Assembly (NCBI RefSeq): GCF_020567705.1
Contig: NZ_JAJDJU010000006.1
Location: 62,001-126,000, forward strand
Length of the DNA stretch: 64,000 bases
DNA from: Acidocella sp. KAb 2-4
Lineage (GTDB): Bacteria > Pseudomonadota > Alphaproteobacteria > Acetobacterales > Acetobacteraceae
Direction: 5' to 3'
Part shown: positions 33,162-42,235 of the stretch, in pieces
Layout: each line of letters starts with the position of its first letter
How positions within the stretch are numbered: position 1 is the stretch's first letter
Notes under the pieces: model-generated
Told to the model about the DNA's origin: nothing
The model's database searches: none
Seen by the model: only the letters and a program-made list of their open reading frames with translations
Made by a program: the position numbers and the translations under genes

Positions 33162-34367
33162 ATGACCAATATCCAGAAAGTCGTGATCGACACGGCACCC
33201 GCGCCCGAAGAGCTGATCGCCCGCGCCCGGGCGATGATCCCGGCGCTGAAAGCGCGCGCCAAACGCACCACCGCCGAGCGCAAAATCCCCGATGAAACCA
33301 TCGCCGAAATGCAGGCGGCCGGGTTCTTCCGCGTGCTGCAGCCCAAGCGCTGGGGCGGCTATGAGATGCACCCCAACGTGTTCTTCGAGATCCAAAAACT
33401 GCTGGCCGAGGGCTGCATGTCCACCGGCTGGGTGTATGGCGTCGTCGGCGGCCACCCTTATGAGTTGGCCCTATTCCACGACCAGGCGCAGCGCGAGGTC
33501 TGGGCCGAGGACGACTCCATCCTGGTCTCTTCCTCCTACCAACCCGTCGGCAAGGTCGAGCGCGCCGAGGGTGGCTTCTACCTCTCCGGCCGCTGGGGGT
33601 TCTCCTCCGGCAGCGAGCATTGCCAATGGGTGCTGCTCGGCGCCATGGTGCCGCCGCTGAACGCGGACGAGCCGCCGGATATGCGCACCTTCCTGGTGCC
33701 GCGCGCCGATTATCAGATCGACCAGACCTGGGACACGTTCGGCCTGCAAGGCACGGGCAGTCACGACATCGTCGTCGAACGCGCCTTCGTGCCCGAATAC
33801 CGCACCCATAAGGCCATCGACGGCTTCCTCTGCCAAAACCCCGGCCAGGCCGAAAACAGCGCGCCGCTGTTCCGCATGCCCTGGGCCCAGCTCTTCCTCC
33901 GCCTCGTCTCCACCGCCGCCCTCGGCGGCACCCGCGCCGCCATCAACGCCGCACTCGAGATCGCGCAATCGCGCATCTCCACCAACACCGGCAAGGTGTC
34001 AAAATCCGATCCGATCCTGCTCAACGCCATCGCCACCGCCTATGCCCAGCTCGACGAAATGGAAGCCGTGCTGCGGCGCAATTTCGACGACCTCGTCGCC
34101 ATCGTCGAAGCCGGCGAGGAAATCCCCATGGCCAAGCGCCAGCTCTACCGGTTCCAATCCTCCTCCGTCGCCCGCCGCTGCGCCGATCTCGTCGATAACC
34201 TGCTGCCCCTGCTCGGCGGCCGCGCCATCTACATGCACAGCCCCATCATCCAGCCCTGGCTCGACCTCAACGCCGCGCGCGCCCATGTCGCCAACGACCC
34301 CAACAACATGGGGCCAGACCTCGCAAACGGACTCATGGGAATCCCACTCGCATTCCCCTTCCTGTAA
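33162..34367 (+). CDS. hsaA: HsaA-like flavin-dependent monooxygenase, oxygenase component
   Basis: Class D flavin monooxygenase with the acyl-CoA dehydrogenase fold. HsaA hydroxylates the aromatised ring A of the 9,10-secosteroid (3-HSA) to a catechol. The 401-residue protein has the typical KIPDETIAEMQAAGFFRVLQP, the GCMSTGWVYGVVGGHPY segment and GRWGFSSGSEHCQW. The end contains the YMHSPIIQPWLDLNAARAH signature. Length is close to known HsaA. The ATG at 33162 follows GGGGA. The partner reductase HsaB is not in the window. The extradiol dioxygenase gene follows after 156 bases. Other class D hydroxylases of aromatic acids are the alternative. Confidence 0.85.
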   Translation: MTNIQKVVIDTAPAPEELIARARAMIPALKARAKRTTAERKIPDETIAEMQAAGFFRVLQPKRWGGYEMHPNVFFEIQKLLAEGCMSTGWVYGVVGGHPYELALFHDQAQREVWAEDDSILVSSSYQPVGKVERAEGGFYLSGRWGFSSGSEHCQWVLLGAMVPPLNADEPPDMRTFLVPRADYQIDQTWDTFGLQGTGSHDIVVERAFVPEYRTHKAIDGFLCQNPGQAENSAPLFRMPWAQLFLRLVSTAALGGTRAAINAALEIAQSRISTNTGKVSKSDPILLNAIATAYAQLDEMEAVLRRNFDDLVAIVEAGEEIPMAKRQLYRFQSSSVARRCADLVDNLLPLLGGRAIYMHSPIIQPWLDLNAARAHVANDPNNMGPDLANGLMGIPLAFPFL

Positions 34368-34438
34368 GGCGACCCACGTGAACGCAAAGCCGGAAGCTGC
34401 CGTTTTGAATTTCAATATTCGTTTTATTTAAGCTTATT

Positions 34439-34457
34439 GACAACGCATTTTTATGTC
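34439..34457. promoter_or_regulatory. Repeat GACA...TGTC before the dioxygenase gene
   Basis: GACA (34439-34442) and TGTC (34454-34457) flank an ACGCATTTTTA core in the 156-base AT-rich gap upstream of the extradiol dioxygenase. TTGACA at 34437 could be a -35 element, but no good -10 is seen at the right distance. Confidence 0.3.
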
Positions 34458-34523
34458 TTTAACCATTATTCGTAAATAAACACGTACACGCGACACAAGT
34501 ATGCGCGAGGGAGTATTTAACAT

Positions 34524-35435
34524 ATGGCGGTCGCATCTTTGGGCTACATCATCGCCAAAACGCGAGATCTGTCATCTTGGGCAGCCTTCGCCACCAATGT
34601 GCTTGGCGTGATGCCGGCCCCCTCTGGCCGCGACGATGTGTTGCTGTTCCGCATCGATGATCGGCCGTTCCGGATTTGGGTCGAGCAAGGCGATGCCGAT
34701 GCCTTCGTGATGCCGGGCTGGGAATTTCAGACCGAGGCGGAAATGGATGCCGCGATCGCGCGGCTGCGCGACGCCGGGCATCCGGTTGAGATGTTGGATG
34801 TGATGACCACGCGGGCACGCCATGTTGCCAAGCTCGCGCGCGCTATGGACCCGCAGGGCCATCCGTTCGAGATCTTTTATGGCCGCTTCCTGGACTACGT
34901 CCCGTTTGTATCGCCTGCCGGCGTAAGCGGTTTCGTGACCGGATTGAACGGCGAAATGGGGCTTGGGCATGTCGTGCTAACCGCCCCGAGTTTCGAGGAA
35001 ACCTACAGGTTTTACAAAGAGCTTCTCGGATTCGGCGACACCGATTTCGGGCGCTTCTACCTCGCGGGCGGCGGGCCGGAGGATAAGGGGGTGAGCTTCG
35101 CCTTCCTGCATGCGCAAAATGCCCGCCACCACAGCCTGGCGCTGGGGGAATTGCCGGAGAGCCCGAATGGCGCCGTGCATATCATGCTTGAAGTCAATAA
35201 TATCGACGATGTCGGGCGTGCCTTTGACCGCGCGAAGAAACATGGCGCGCATATATCGGCCTCGATGGGCAAGCATGTGAACGACAAGATGATCTCTTTC
35301 TATGTCCGCTCGCCCAGTGGTTTCGATATTGAATATGGCTGCCAGGGCCTGCAGCTTGACCCTGCGACCTGGGTGCCGACGACCAGCATCGCGGTGAGCG
35401 ACTGGGGCCATGTATGGAGCCATGCGCAGGAATGA
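34524..35435 (+). CDS. hsaC: HsaC-like extradiol dioxygenase
   Basis: Type I extradiol ring-cleavage dioxygenase (Fe(II), meta-cleavage) of 303 residues. It has an N-terminal vicinal-oxygen-chelate domain and a catalytic C-terminal domain. The iron ligands are visible as His149 (MGLGHVVL), His203 (ARHHSLALG) and Glu270 (GFDIEYG), with Tyr260 and His196 as the usual second-shell residues. Following an HsaA-like gene, it should open the catechol of the secosteroid (DHSA). BphC-type enzymes for biaryl catechols share the motifs, so assignment rests on context. No HsaD hydrolase gene was found nearby. Confidence 0.87.
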   Translation: MAVASLGYIIAKTRDLSSWAAFATNVLGVMPAPSGRDDVLLFRIDDRPFRIWVEQGDADAFVMPGWEFQTEAEMDAAIARLRDAGHPVEMLDVMTTRARHVAKLARAMDPQGHPFEIFYGRFLDYVPFVSPAGVSGFVTGLNGEMGLGHVVLTAPSFEETYRFYKELLGFGDTDFGRFYLAGGGPEDKGVSFAFLHAQNARHHSLALGELPESPNGAVHIMLEVNNIDDVGRAFDRAKKHGAHISASMGKHVNDKMISFYVRSPSGFDIEYGCQGLQLDPATWVPTTSIAVSDWGHVWSHAQE

Positions 35436-35443
35436 TCCGGACC

Positions 35444-35473
35444 CCGCGCCCTCTTGGTAGCGCCTGGGCGCGG
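35444..35473 (+). terminator. GC-rich hairpin after hsaC
   Basis: Arms CCGCGCCC and GGGCGCGG with a 14-base loop, 9 bases after the dioxygenase stop and without a T tract. It may slow or partly end transcription before the dehydrogenase operon. Confidence 0.35.
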
Positions 35474-35565
35474 TCACTTCCGGCGCGGCGGCACAGCACT
35501 CCCCTGTGTCCGCCGCGCCGGCTTTTCCATTTCCTCCCTTCTCCGCGACAGCTGAGCCGACTGCC

Positions 35566-36723
35566 ATGCCCCTGACCTATACGACCTCGCAACAGACATT
35601 CCGCCAGGAGGCGCGAGCTTGGCTGGCCGCGCATATGCCCCCTGCCCCGCTGCCCCATTTCGATGCGACGCGCGACGGCTTTGAGGCGCATCGCGCCTGG
35701 GAGCGCACATTGCATGCAGGTGGCTGGAGCGTGGTGAGCTGGCCGAAAGAGTATGGCGGGCGCGGGCTCGACTTGATCGAGTGGCTGATCTTCGAGGAGG
35801 AATATTACCGCGCCGGGGCCCCAGGGCGGGTGAACCAAAACGGAATCTGCCTGCTGGCGCCAACGATGATGGAATACGGTACGGCGGAACAGAAGGCCCG
35901 CTTTCTGCCGCCAATGGCCTCGGGTGAGGAAATCTGGGCGCAGGCATGGTCGGAGCCGCAGGCCGGCAGCGATCTCGCGCATATCCGCGCCACCGTGACG
36001 CAGGAAGGCGACGAGCTCGTGCTGAACGGGCACAAGATCTGGTCGTCGCGCGCGGTGTTCGCCGATTGGGCCTTCGGACTGTTCCGCACGCCAGGCAGCG
36101 AGCGGCATCGGGGCATGTCTCTGGTGTTCTTCCCGCTCAACGCGCCGGGCGTAACGGTGAACGCAATCCGCAAGATGGACGGGCATGTCGGCTTCGCGGA
36201 ACTCTTTCTTGAAAATGTGCGCGTGCCTGTCTTCAACCGTTTGGGCGAGGATGGACAGGGCTGGCATATCTGCATGGCCACGGCGGGGTTTGAGCGCGGC
36301 TTGCTGCTGCGCTCGCCGGCCCGCTACCAGCAGGCGGCGGCCAGGCTCGTGGCGTTGTATCATGCGCAGGGCGCGGCGGCTGACCCGGTGTTGGGCCAGG
36401 AGGTGGCGCGCGCCTGGATGAATGCCGAGGCCTATATGCTCGCCATCTACGCCATGTGCTCGCGCCTGCTGGCGGGCGGCAAGATCGGCCCCGAAGCCAG
36501 CACCAACAAGATTTTTTGGTCGGAGCTGGACATCCATCTGCATCGCACGGCGCTCGCGCTGCTCGGCCCGCGCGCTGAACTGCTGCCGGACGCGCCCGAG
36601 GCCGCGCATGACCATGATTGGCTGGATGGCTATGTGTTCTCGCTGGCCGGGCCGATTTATGCCGGGTCCAATGAGATCCAGCGCAACATCATCGCCGAGC
36701 GCATGCTTGGCCTGCCCCGCTGA
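35566..36723 (+). CDS. Acyl-CoA dehydrogenase (pair 3, long subunit)
   Basis: A 385-residue dehydrogenase with AQAWSEPQAGSDLAHIRAT, NGHKIWSSRAVFADWAF and the end PIYAGSNEIQRNIIAERMLGLPR. The usual catalytic Glu position is Ala (YAGS). I chose the ATG at 35566 where homology begins; the ribosome site is weak. It starts the nine-gene operon that runs to 43,831, followed after 10 bases by its short partner. By neighbours it resembles the FadE30-33 group that acts on the last steroid rings as CoA thioesters (inference). Confidence 0.85.
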   Translation: MPLTYTTSQQTFRQEARAWLAAHMPPAPLPHFDATRDGFEAHRAWERTLHAGGWSVVSWPKEYGGRGLDLIEWLIFEEEYYRAGAPGRVNQNGICLLAPTMMEYGTAEQKARFLPPMASGEEIWAQAWSEPQAGSDLAHIRATVTQEGDELVLNGHKIWSSRAVFADWAFGLFRTPGSERHRGMSLVFFPLNAPGVTVNAIRKMDGHVGFAELFLENVRVPVFNRLGEDGQGWHICMATAGFERGLLLRSPARYQQAAARLVALYHAQGAAADPVLGQEVARAWMNAEAYMLAIYAMCSRLLAGGKIGPEASTNKIFWSELDIHLHRTALALLGPRAELLPDAPEAAHDHDWLDGYVFSLAGPIYAGSNEIQRNIIAERMLGLPR

Positions 36724-36733
36724 AGGTGCCGCG

Positions 36734-37768
36734 ATGGATTTCCGCTTTACCGAAGACCAGTTGATGATGGCGGAGACGGCGCGCAAGCTGCTCGCCGATA
36801 CCGCCACCTCCGCCCAGCTGCGCACCATGCTCGCCAACGGCATGGCCCGGGATGACGCGCGCTGGACGAAGATCGTCGAGACCGGACTGACGCTGACCAT
36901 GCTGCCCGAGGATGCCGGCGGGCTGGGCCTTACCGAAGCTGATTTCGTACTGATTGCGGAAGCGGCTGGTTACGCCGCGCTGCCCGAACCGCTGGTGGAG
37001 AGCGCGGGCATCGCCGCGCCACTGCTCGCCGCCATTGCCCCCGCGCATGAGGTGCTGGGCGACCCCGCCGCCACGATCGCCATTGGCCATGCCATCAACC
37101 CCTATGTGGCGGATGCCGACACCGCCGCCGCGCTGCTGCTGCACCATGATGGCGCCACGTATCTGCGCCGCCCGGATGAAGTGCGGCTGATCCGGGAGGA
37201 GAGTCTCGATCCGTTCCGCCGGCTGTTCAAGGTGGAATGGGAGCCAAGCGGAGAGCCGCTCTCGGCCGCCCCGGATTTGTGGAGCGATGCGTTGGACCGG
37301 GGCGCGCTGTTTATGGCCGCGCAATGCGCCGGGCTGGCGCAACGGGCCATCGACATCGCGGTGGATTACGCGAAGACCCGCGAGCAATTCGGCAAGCCGA
37401 TCGGCGCTTATCAGGCGGTGAAACATCTGCTTGCCACCGCGCAGGTGCAGGTGGAATTCGCCAAACCCGTGGTGCATGCGGCGGCCATCGGGCTGGCGCA
37501 GCGCGACGTGTTCTCCCGCGCGCGCATCAGCCACGCCAAGATCGTGGCCGCTGAAGCCGCGGATCTCGCGACGCGCACGGCGCTGCAGGTGCATGGGGCG
37601 ATGGGGTATTCGTGGGAGGTTGACGTGCATTTCCTGCTCAAGCGGGCGCTGGCGCTGAACACCGCCTGGGGTGGCCCTGGCTTTCACCGTGAGCGTGTGC
37701 TGGCGCGGCTGCGCGCCGCCCCCGCCGGGCCCGAGTACGGCTTTGCCCACGCCGGCATGGAGGCCTGA
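36734..37768 (+). CDS. Acyl-CoA dehydrogenase (pair 3, short subunit)
   Basis: A 344-residue dehydrogenase that starts MDFRFTEDQLMMAETARKLL. It has YAKTREQFGKPIGAYQAVKHLLATA and ends with LQVHGAMGYSWEVDVHFLLKRALAL. The middle domain is reduced, as in the short halves of the other two pairs here. Only 10 bases separate it from the long subunit and one base from the next gene. It probably forms a heteromer with its neighbour, like FadE31-FadE32/33 of actinobacteria. Confidence 0.84.
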   Translation: MDFRFTEDQLMMAETARKLLADTATSAQLRTMLANGMARDDARWTKIVETGLTLTMLPEDAGGLGLTEADFVLIAEAAGYAALPEPLVESAGIAAPLLAAIAPAHEVLGDPAATIAIGHAINPYVADADTAAALLLHHDGATYLRRPDEVRLIREESLDPFRRLFKVEWEPSGEPLSAAPDLWSDALDRGALFMAAQCAGLAQRAIDIAVDYAKTREQFGKPIGAYQAVKHLLATAQVQVEFAKPVVHAAAIGLAQRDVFSRARISHAKIVAAEAADLATRTALQVHGAMGYSWEVDVHFLLKRALALNTAWGGPGFHRERVLARLRAAPAGPEYGFAHAGMEA

Positions 37769-37769
37769 T

Positions 37770-38423
37770 TTGCCCTGCTATTCCCTGCAAGGCGTAGTTC
37801 CGGTCGTGCATCCTGGCAGCTTCGTGCATCCGCTCGCGTCGCTGATCGGCGATGTCATCGTCGGGCCGGGCTGCTTTATCGCGCCGGGCGCCTCGCTGCG
37901 CGGCGATTTCGGCCGGATCATCGTGGAGGGCGATAGTTCGATCCAGGATAATTGCGTGCTGCATTCGTCGCCGGGCGCCGATTGCATCGTTAAACGCGGG
38001 GCCACCGTGGGGCATGGCGCGGTGCTGCATGGCTGTGTTGTGGAAGAACATGCGCTGATCGGGATCTCCGCCGTGGTGCTGGACCATGCCGTAATCGGCG
38101 CGGAATCTCTGGTGGCGGCGTTGACGCTCGTGAAAAACGATCTGATCGTGCCGCCGCGCAGCCTCGTCGCCGGCAACCCGGCACGGATCGTCAAGCAATT
38201 CACCGCGGCGCAGATCACTTGGCGCAATGACGGCGATAGCGAATATCAGCGCCTGGCGCGTGAGATGCTGGCCGAATGCGTAGAAGTTGCGCCGCTGGCC
38301 GAGATGGCGCCGGACCGTCCGCGCATGCGCTCCACCGCGATTCCGGTGCGGCTGCGCGGCCCCGCAGCGCACGAGCGCGAGCGCCGCGTGGCGGCCAGAA
38401 TGGAGGCGCCGGGCCATGAGTGA
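37770..38423 (+). CDS. PaaY-like hexapeptide-repeat protein (gamma-carbonic anhydrase family), TTG start
   Basis: A left-handed beta-helix protein of 217 residues: CYSLQGVVPVVHPGSFVHP, then GDVIVGPGCFIAPGASLRGDFG, QDNCVLHSSPG and GHGAVLHGCVVEEHALIG. The three metal-binding His positions of gamma-carbonic-anhydrase-type folds are suggested by VLHS, GHGAVLHG and the neighbouring repeats. PaaY is a thioesterase that rescues CoA in phenylacetate catabolism, and an analogous housekeeping role is plausible. There is no ATG at the family start. TTG at 37770 has GGAGG six bases upstream inside the previous gene. It overlaps the next gene by eight bases. Confidence 0.82.
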   Translation: MPCYSLQGVVPVVHPGSFVHPLASLIGDVIVGPGCFIAPGASLRGDFGRIIVEGDSSIQDNCVLHSSPGADCIVKRGATVGHGAVLHGCVVEEHALIGISAVVLDHAVIGAESLVAALTLVKNDLIVPPRSLVAGNPARIVKQFTAAQITWRNDGDSEYQRLAREMLAECVEVAPLAEMAPDRPRMRSTAIPVRLRGPAAHERERRVAARMEAPGHE

Positions 38424-38868
38424 CGCCGCCATCGCTATTCCGAATTTGCTTTATAGCTACGCGGATTTCATCGACGCGGGAGATTTTGCCGGGGCCGCGC
38501 GGCTGTTCCGGCATGGCGCCGTGGTGACTGGCAACCAGCGCATCGCAGGTGAAGCTGAAATCGCCGCGCTCTGGCGCGGTTGGGTGAAGCTCTACCCTGA
38601 CGGCACGCCGCGGACACGGCATCTGATCAGCAACCCTATCATCACATTGGCACCGGAAGGTGACGCGGCCAGTTGCCGCTCGCAATGGACTGTTCTGCAA
38701 GCGGCTGAAGGGTTTCCGTTGCAGGTGATCGCCACCGGCCGGTATGAGGACGAGTTTCGGCGCATCAACGGCGAATGGCAATTTACCGAGCGGCGCTATG
38801 CCGGGGTGGATCTGACCGGCGACATGAGCGCTCATATCAAGAAGCATTTAGAAAACCGGAGGGCATGA
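38416..38868 (+). CDS. NTF2/SnoaL-like protein
   Basis: A 150-residue NTF2-fold protein (LLYSYADFIDAGDFAGAARLFRHG, RTRHLISNPIITL, WQFTERRYAGVDLTGDMS). The fold covers ketosteroid isomerases, dehydratases and non-catalytic proteins. A conserved family pattern with Tyr and Asp at the cone opening is seen, but the catalytic set cannot be assigned by eye. It overlaps the PaaY-like gene and is one base before an SDR, so it is a full operon member. A small isomerase or hydratase step in ring degradation is one idea. Confidence 0.72.
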   Translation: MSDAAIAIPNLLYSYADFIDAGDFAGAARLFRHGAVVTGNQRIAGEAEIAALWRGWVKLYPDGTPRTRHLISNPIITLAPEGDAASCRSQWTVLQAAEGFPLQVIATGRYEDEFRRINGEWQFTERRYAGVDLTGDMSAHIKKHLENRRA

Positions 38869-38869
38869 C

Positions 38870-39775
38870 ATGGGAGTTTGCGAAGGCCGCGTGGTGATCG
38901 TGACCGGCGCTGGCAATGGCCTGGGCCGCGCCTATGCGCTGGGTCTGGCCGCCGAAGGCGCGAAGGTGGTGGTAAATGATCTCGGCGTTGGCACTCATGG
39001 CGAGGCAGGGCTGACCAAAGGCGCCGCAGAGAAGGTGGTGGATGAGATCCGCGCCATGGGCGGTGAGGCCGTCGCCAATACCGACGACGTGGCGGATTGG
39101 GAAGCGGGCGGACGCATTGTGAAAACCGCTCTGGACACCTTTGGCGATCTGCATGCCGTGGTCAACAATGCTGGCTTCGTGCGCGACCGCATGTTCGTCT
39201 CCTGCACGCCGGAGGAATGGGATGCGGTGATCCGCGTGCATCTGCGCGGGCATTTCTGCACCGCGCGCCATGCCGTCGATTATTGGCGCGCGCAGCAGAA
39301 AGCGGGCAAGACCGTGGATGCGCGCATCATCAACACCTCCTCCGGCGCGGGGCTGCAAGGCTCCATCGGGCAAAGCGCGTATTCAGCGGCGAAGGGGGGC
39401 ATCGCCTCGCTCACGCTGGTGCAGGCGGCGGAGTTGGCGCGCTATGGCATCACCGCCAACGCGCTGGCGCCGAATGCGCGCACGCGGATGACGCAGGAAG
39501 CCTTTGGCGAGCGCATGAGCCAGGCTGAGAACAGCTTCGATGTTTACGCGCCGGAGAATACCGCGCCGCTGGTGACCTGGCTGTGTAGCACGCAATCGGC
39601 GTTTGTCACCGGTCAGGTGTTCGAGTTGCAGGGCGGGAAGATCTTCCTCTCCGAAGGCTGGACCGACAGCCCGGCCGAAGACAAAGGCGCGCGCTGGCAT
39701 GCGGGCGAGTTGACGCCGGTGGTGCAGCGATTGATCGCCGCGCGCCACCCCGCCAAACCGGTTTATGGAGCGTAA
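38870..39775 (+). CDS. Short-chain dehydrogenase, MFE-2/17-beta-HSD type 4-like
   Basis: A 301-residue SDR with the peroxisomal-MFE-like opening VVIVTGAGNGLGRAYALGLAAEGAKVVVNDLG, read here in parts. NNAGFVRDRM, the catalytic SSGAGLQGSIGQSAYSAAKGG and a longer C-terminal tail follow. Proteins of this type oxidise 3-hydroxyacyl-CoA or 17-beta-hydroxysteroids. Rv3548c of the mycobacterial HIP gene set is of similar type and length. GGAGG precedes the ATG at 38870 by seven bases. It probably oxidises a hydroxyacyl-CoA from the MaoC hydratase in this operon. Confidence 0.84.
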   Translation: MGVCEGRVVIVTGAGNGLGRAYALGLAAEGAKVVVNDLGVGTHGEAGLTKGAAEKVVDEIRAMGGEAVANTDDVADWEAGGRIVKTALDTFGDLHAVVNNAGFVRDRMFVSCTPEEWDAVIRVHLRGHFCTARHAVDYWRAQQKAGKTVDARIINTSSGAGLQGSIGQSAYSAAKGGIASLTLVQAAELARYGITANALAPNARTRMTQEAFGERMSQAENSFDVYAPENTAPLVTWLCSTQSAFVTGQVFELQGGKIFLSEGWTDSPAEDKGARWHAGELTPVVQRLIAARHPAKPVYGA

Positions 39776-39779
39776 GGCG

Positions 39780-40556
39780 ATGAACAGCCCCGCCTATCCC
39801 GAGCCGCGCGGTTTGCTGAAGGGCAAGACCGTCGTCATCACCGCCGCCGCCGGCACCGGCATCGGGTTTTCCGCCGCCCTGCGCGCCGCTGAGGAAGGCG
39901 CTACCGTGCTGCTCTCCGACTTCCACGAGCGCCGGTTGAACGAATCCGCTGACCACATCGCCGAGAAGCTCGGCATCCGCCCGGAAATTTGCGTGTGCGA
40001 TGTAACGAACGAGGCGCAGGTGCAAGCTCTGCGTGACACGGCGCTGGCCAAGCTTGGCCGTGTCGATGTGCTGATCAACAATGCCGGGCTGGGCGGGGAA
40101 GTTCCCGTCGTCGACATGACGGATGAACAATGGAGCCGGGTGCTGGATGTCACTCTCACCTCGTTATTCCGCATGACCCGCGCTTTTCTGCCCGCGATGT
40201 ATGCCGCGAAATCCGGTGTGATGGTTAACAACGCTTCGGTGCTGGGTTGGCGCGCGCAGAAGGGCCAAGCGCATTACGCCGCCGCCAAGGCCGGGGTGAT
40301 GGCGTTCACCCGCTGCGCCGCGATGGAAGCCGCTGAGCATGGCGTGCGCATCAATGCCGTCAGCCCCAGCCTCGCCATGCATCCGTTTCTTGCCAAGGTG
40401 ACGACCGACGAGACGCTGGCCGAGTTGGTGAAGCGCGAGGCGTTTGGCCGCCCGGCCGAAGTGTGGGAAGTGGCGAATGTGATGATGTTCCTCGCTTCCG
40501 ATCTGTCTTCGTATCTGACGGGCGAGGTGATTTCCTGTTCGAGCCAGAGGGCCTGA
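39780..40556 (+). CDS. ipdF: IpdF-like short-chain dehydrogenase
   Basis: A 258-residue SDR with the distinctive cofactor loop TAAAGTGIG instead of TGxxxGxG. It also has SDFHERRLNE, NNAGLGGEVPV, NNASVLGWRAQKGQ, HYAAAKAGVMAFTRCAAMEA and the ending YLTGEVISCSSQ. These stretches closely match my recollection of mycobacterial IpdF (Rv3559c). IpdF oxidises the 5-hydroxyl of the HIP-CoA series during degradation of steroid rings C and D. The start at 39780 is four bases after the previous stop, and the next gene shares its A. This is one of the strongest links to steroid catabolism here. Confidence 0.88.
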   Translation: MNSPAYPEPRGLLKGKTVVITAAAGTGIGFSAALRAAEEGATVLLSDFHERRLNESADHIAEKLGIRPEICVCDVTNEAQVQALRDTALAKLGRVDVLINNAGLGGEVPVVDMTDEQWSRVLDVTLTSLFRMTRAFLPAMYAAKSGVMVNNASVLGWRAQKGQAHYAAAKAGVMAFTRCAAMEAAEHGVRINAVSPSLAMHPFLAKVTTDETLAELVKREAFGRPAEVWEVANVMMFLASDLSSYLTGEVISCSSQRA

Positions 40557-41020
40557 TGTCGACGATTTTCGAAACACCGCGGGCGCTGCTGGGCGCAGAA
40601 GGCACGTTGCTTGGCCCGACGGCGTGGCTGCGCATCGATCAGGCGCGCATTGATGCTTTTGCCGCCTGCACGGGCGATGATCAGTGGATTCACGTGGACC
40701 CGGTGCGCGCTAAAAGCGGGCCGTTTGGCACCACCATCGCGCATGGCTATCTCACGCTCAGCCTTGTTAACATGTTTCTGCCTCAGATGCTGGAGGTTCG
40801 GAATTTTTCCTCCGGCGTGAATGTGGGGCTGGACCGGGTGCGTTTTCTTGCGCCGGTGCCATGCGGGGCGCGTATCCGCGGCGCAGGAGAGATCATCAAA
40901 GTCGAAGAGGTGAAGGGCGGCGCCATCCAATCCACCGTGCGCGTCACCGTTGAGATTGAAGGCGCCAATAAGCCCGCCTGCATCGCCGACACCATCAGCC
41001 GTTATTTTTCGGAGTCCTGA
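40556..41020 (+). CDS. MaoC-family enoyl-CoA hydratase
   Basis: A single-domain MaoC hydratase of 154 residues: AACTGDDQWIHVDPVRA, then SGPFGTTIAHGYLTLSL supply the catalytic Asp and His. The rest (NVGLDRVRFLAPVPCGARIRG, IKVEE) closely parallels the MaoC gene at 14,388, so the two are paralogues assigned to different modules. It starts with the TGATG overlap to the IpdF-like gene and ends three bases before the thiolase. It probably hydrates the enoyl-CoA formed by the dehydrogenase pair of this operon. Confidence 0.88.
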   Translation: MSTIFETPRALLGAEGTLLGPTAWLRIDQARIDAFAACTGDDQWIHVDPVRAKSGPFGTTIAHGYLTLSLVNMFLPQMLEVRNFSSGVNVGLDRVRFLAPVPCGARIRGAGEIIKVEEVKGGAIQSTVRVTVEIEGANKPACIADTISRYFSES

Positions 41021-41023
41021 CCC

Positions 41024-42226
<1,203 letters not shown>

Positions 42227-42235
42227 GGAACAGCC

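Noticed and set aside
35194-36900. 568-codon minus-strand open frame
   Set aside because: It is antisense to the hsaC end and the acyl-CoA dehydrogenase at 35566; composition is low-complexity and no motif is seen.
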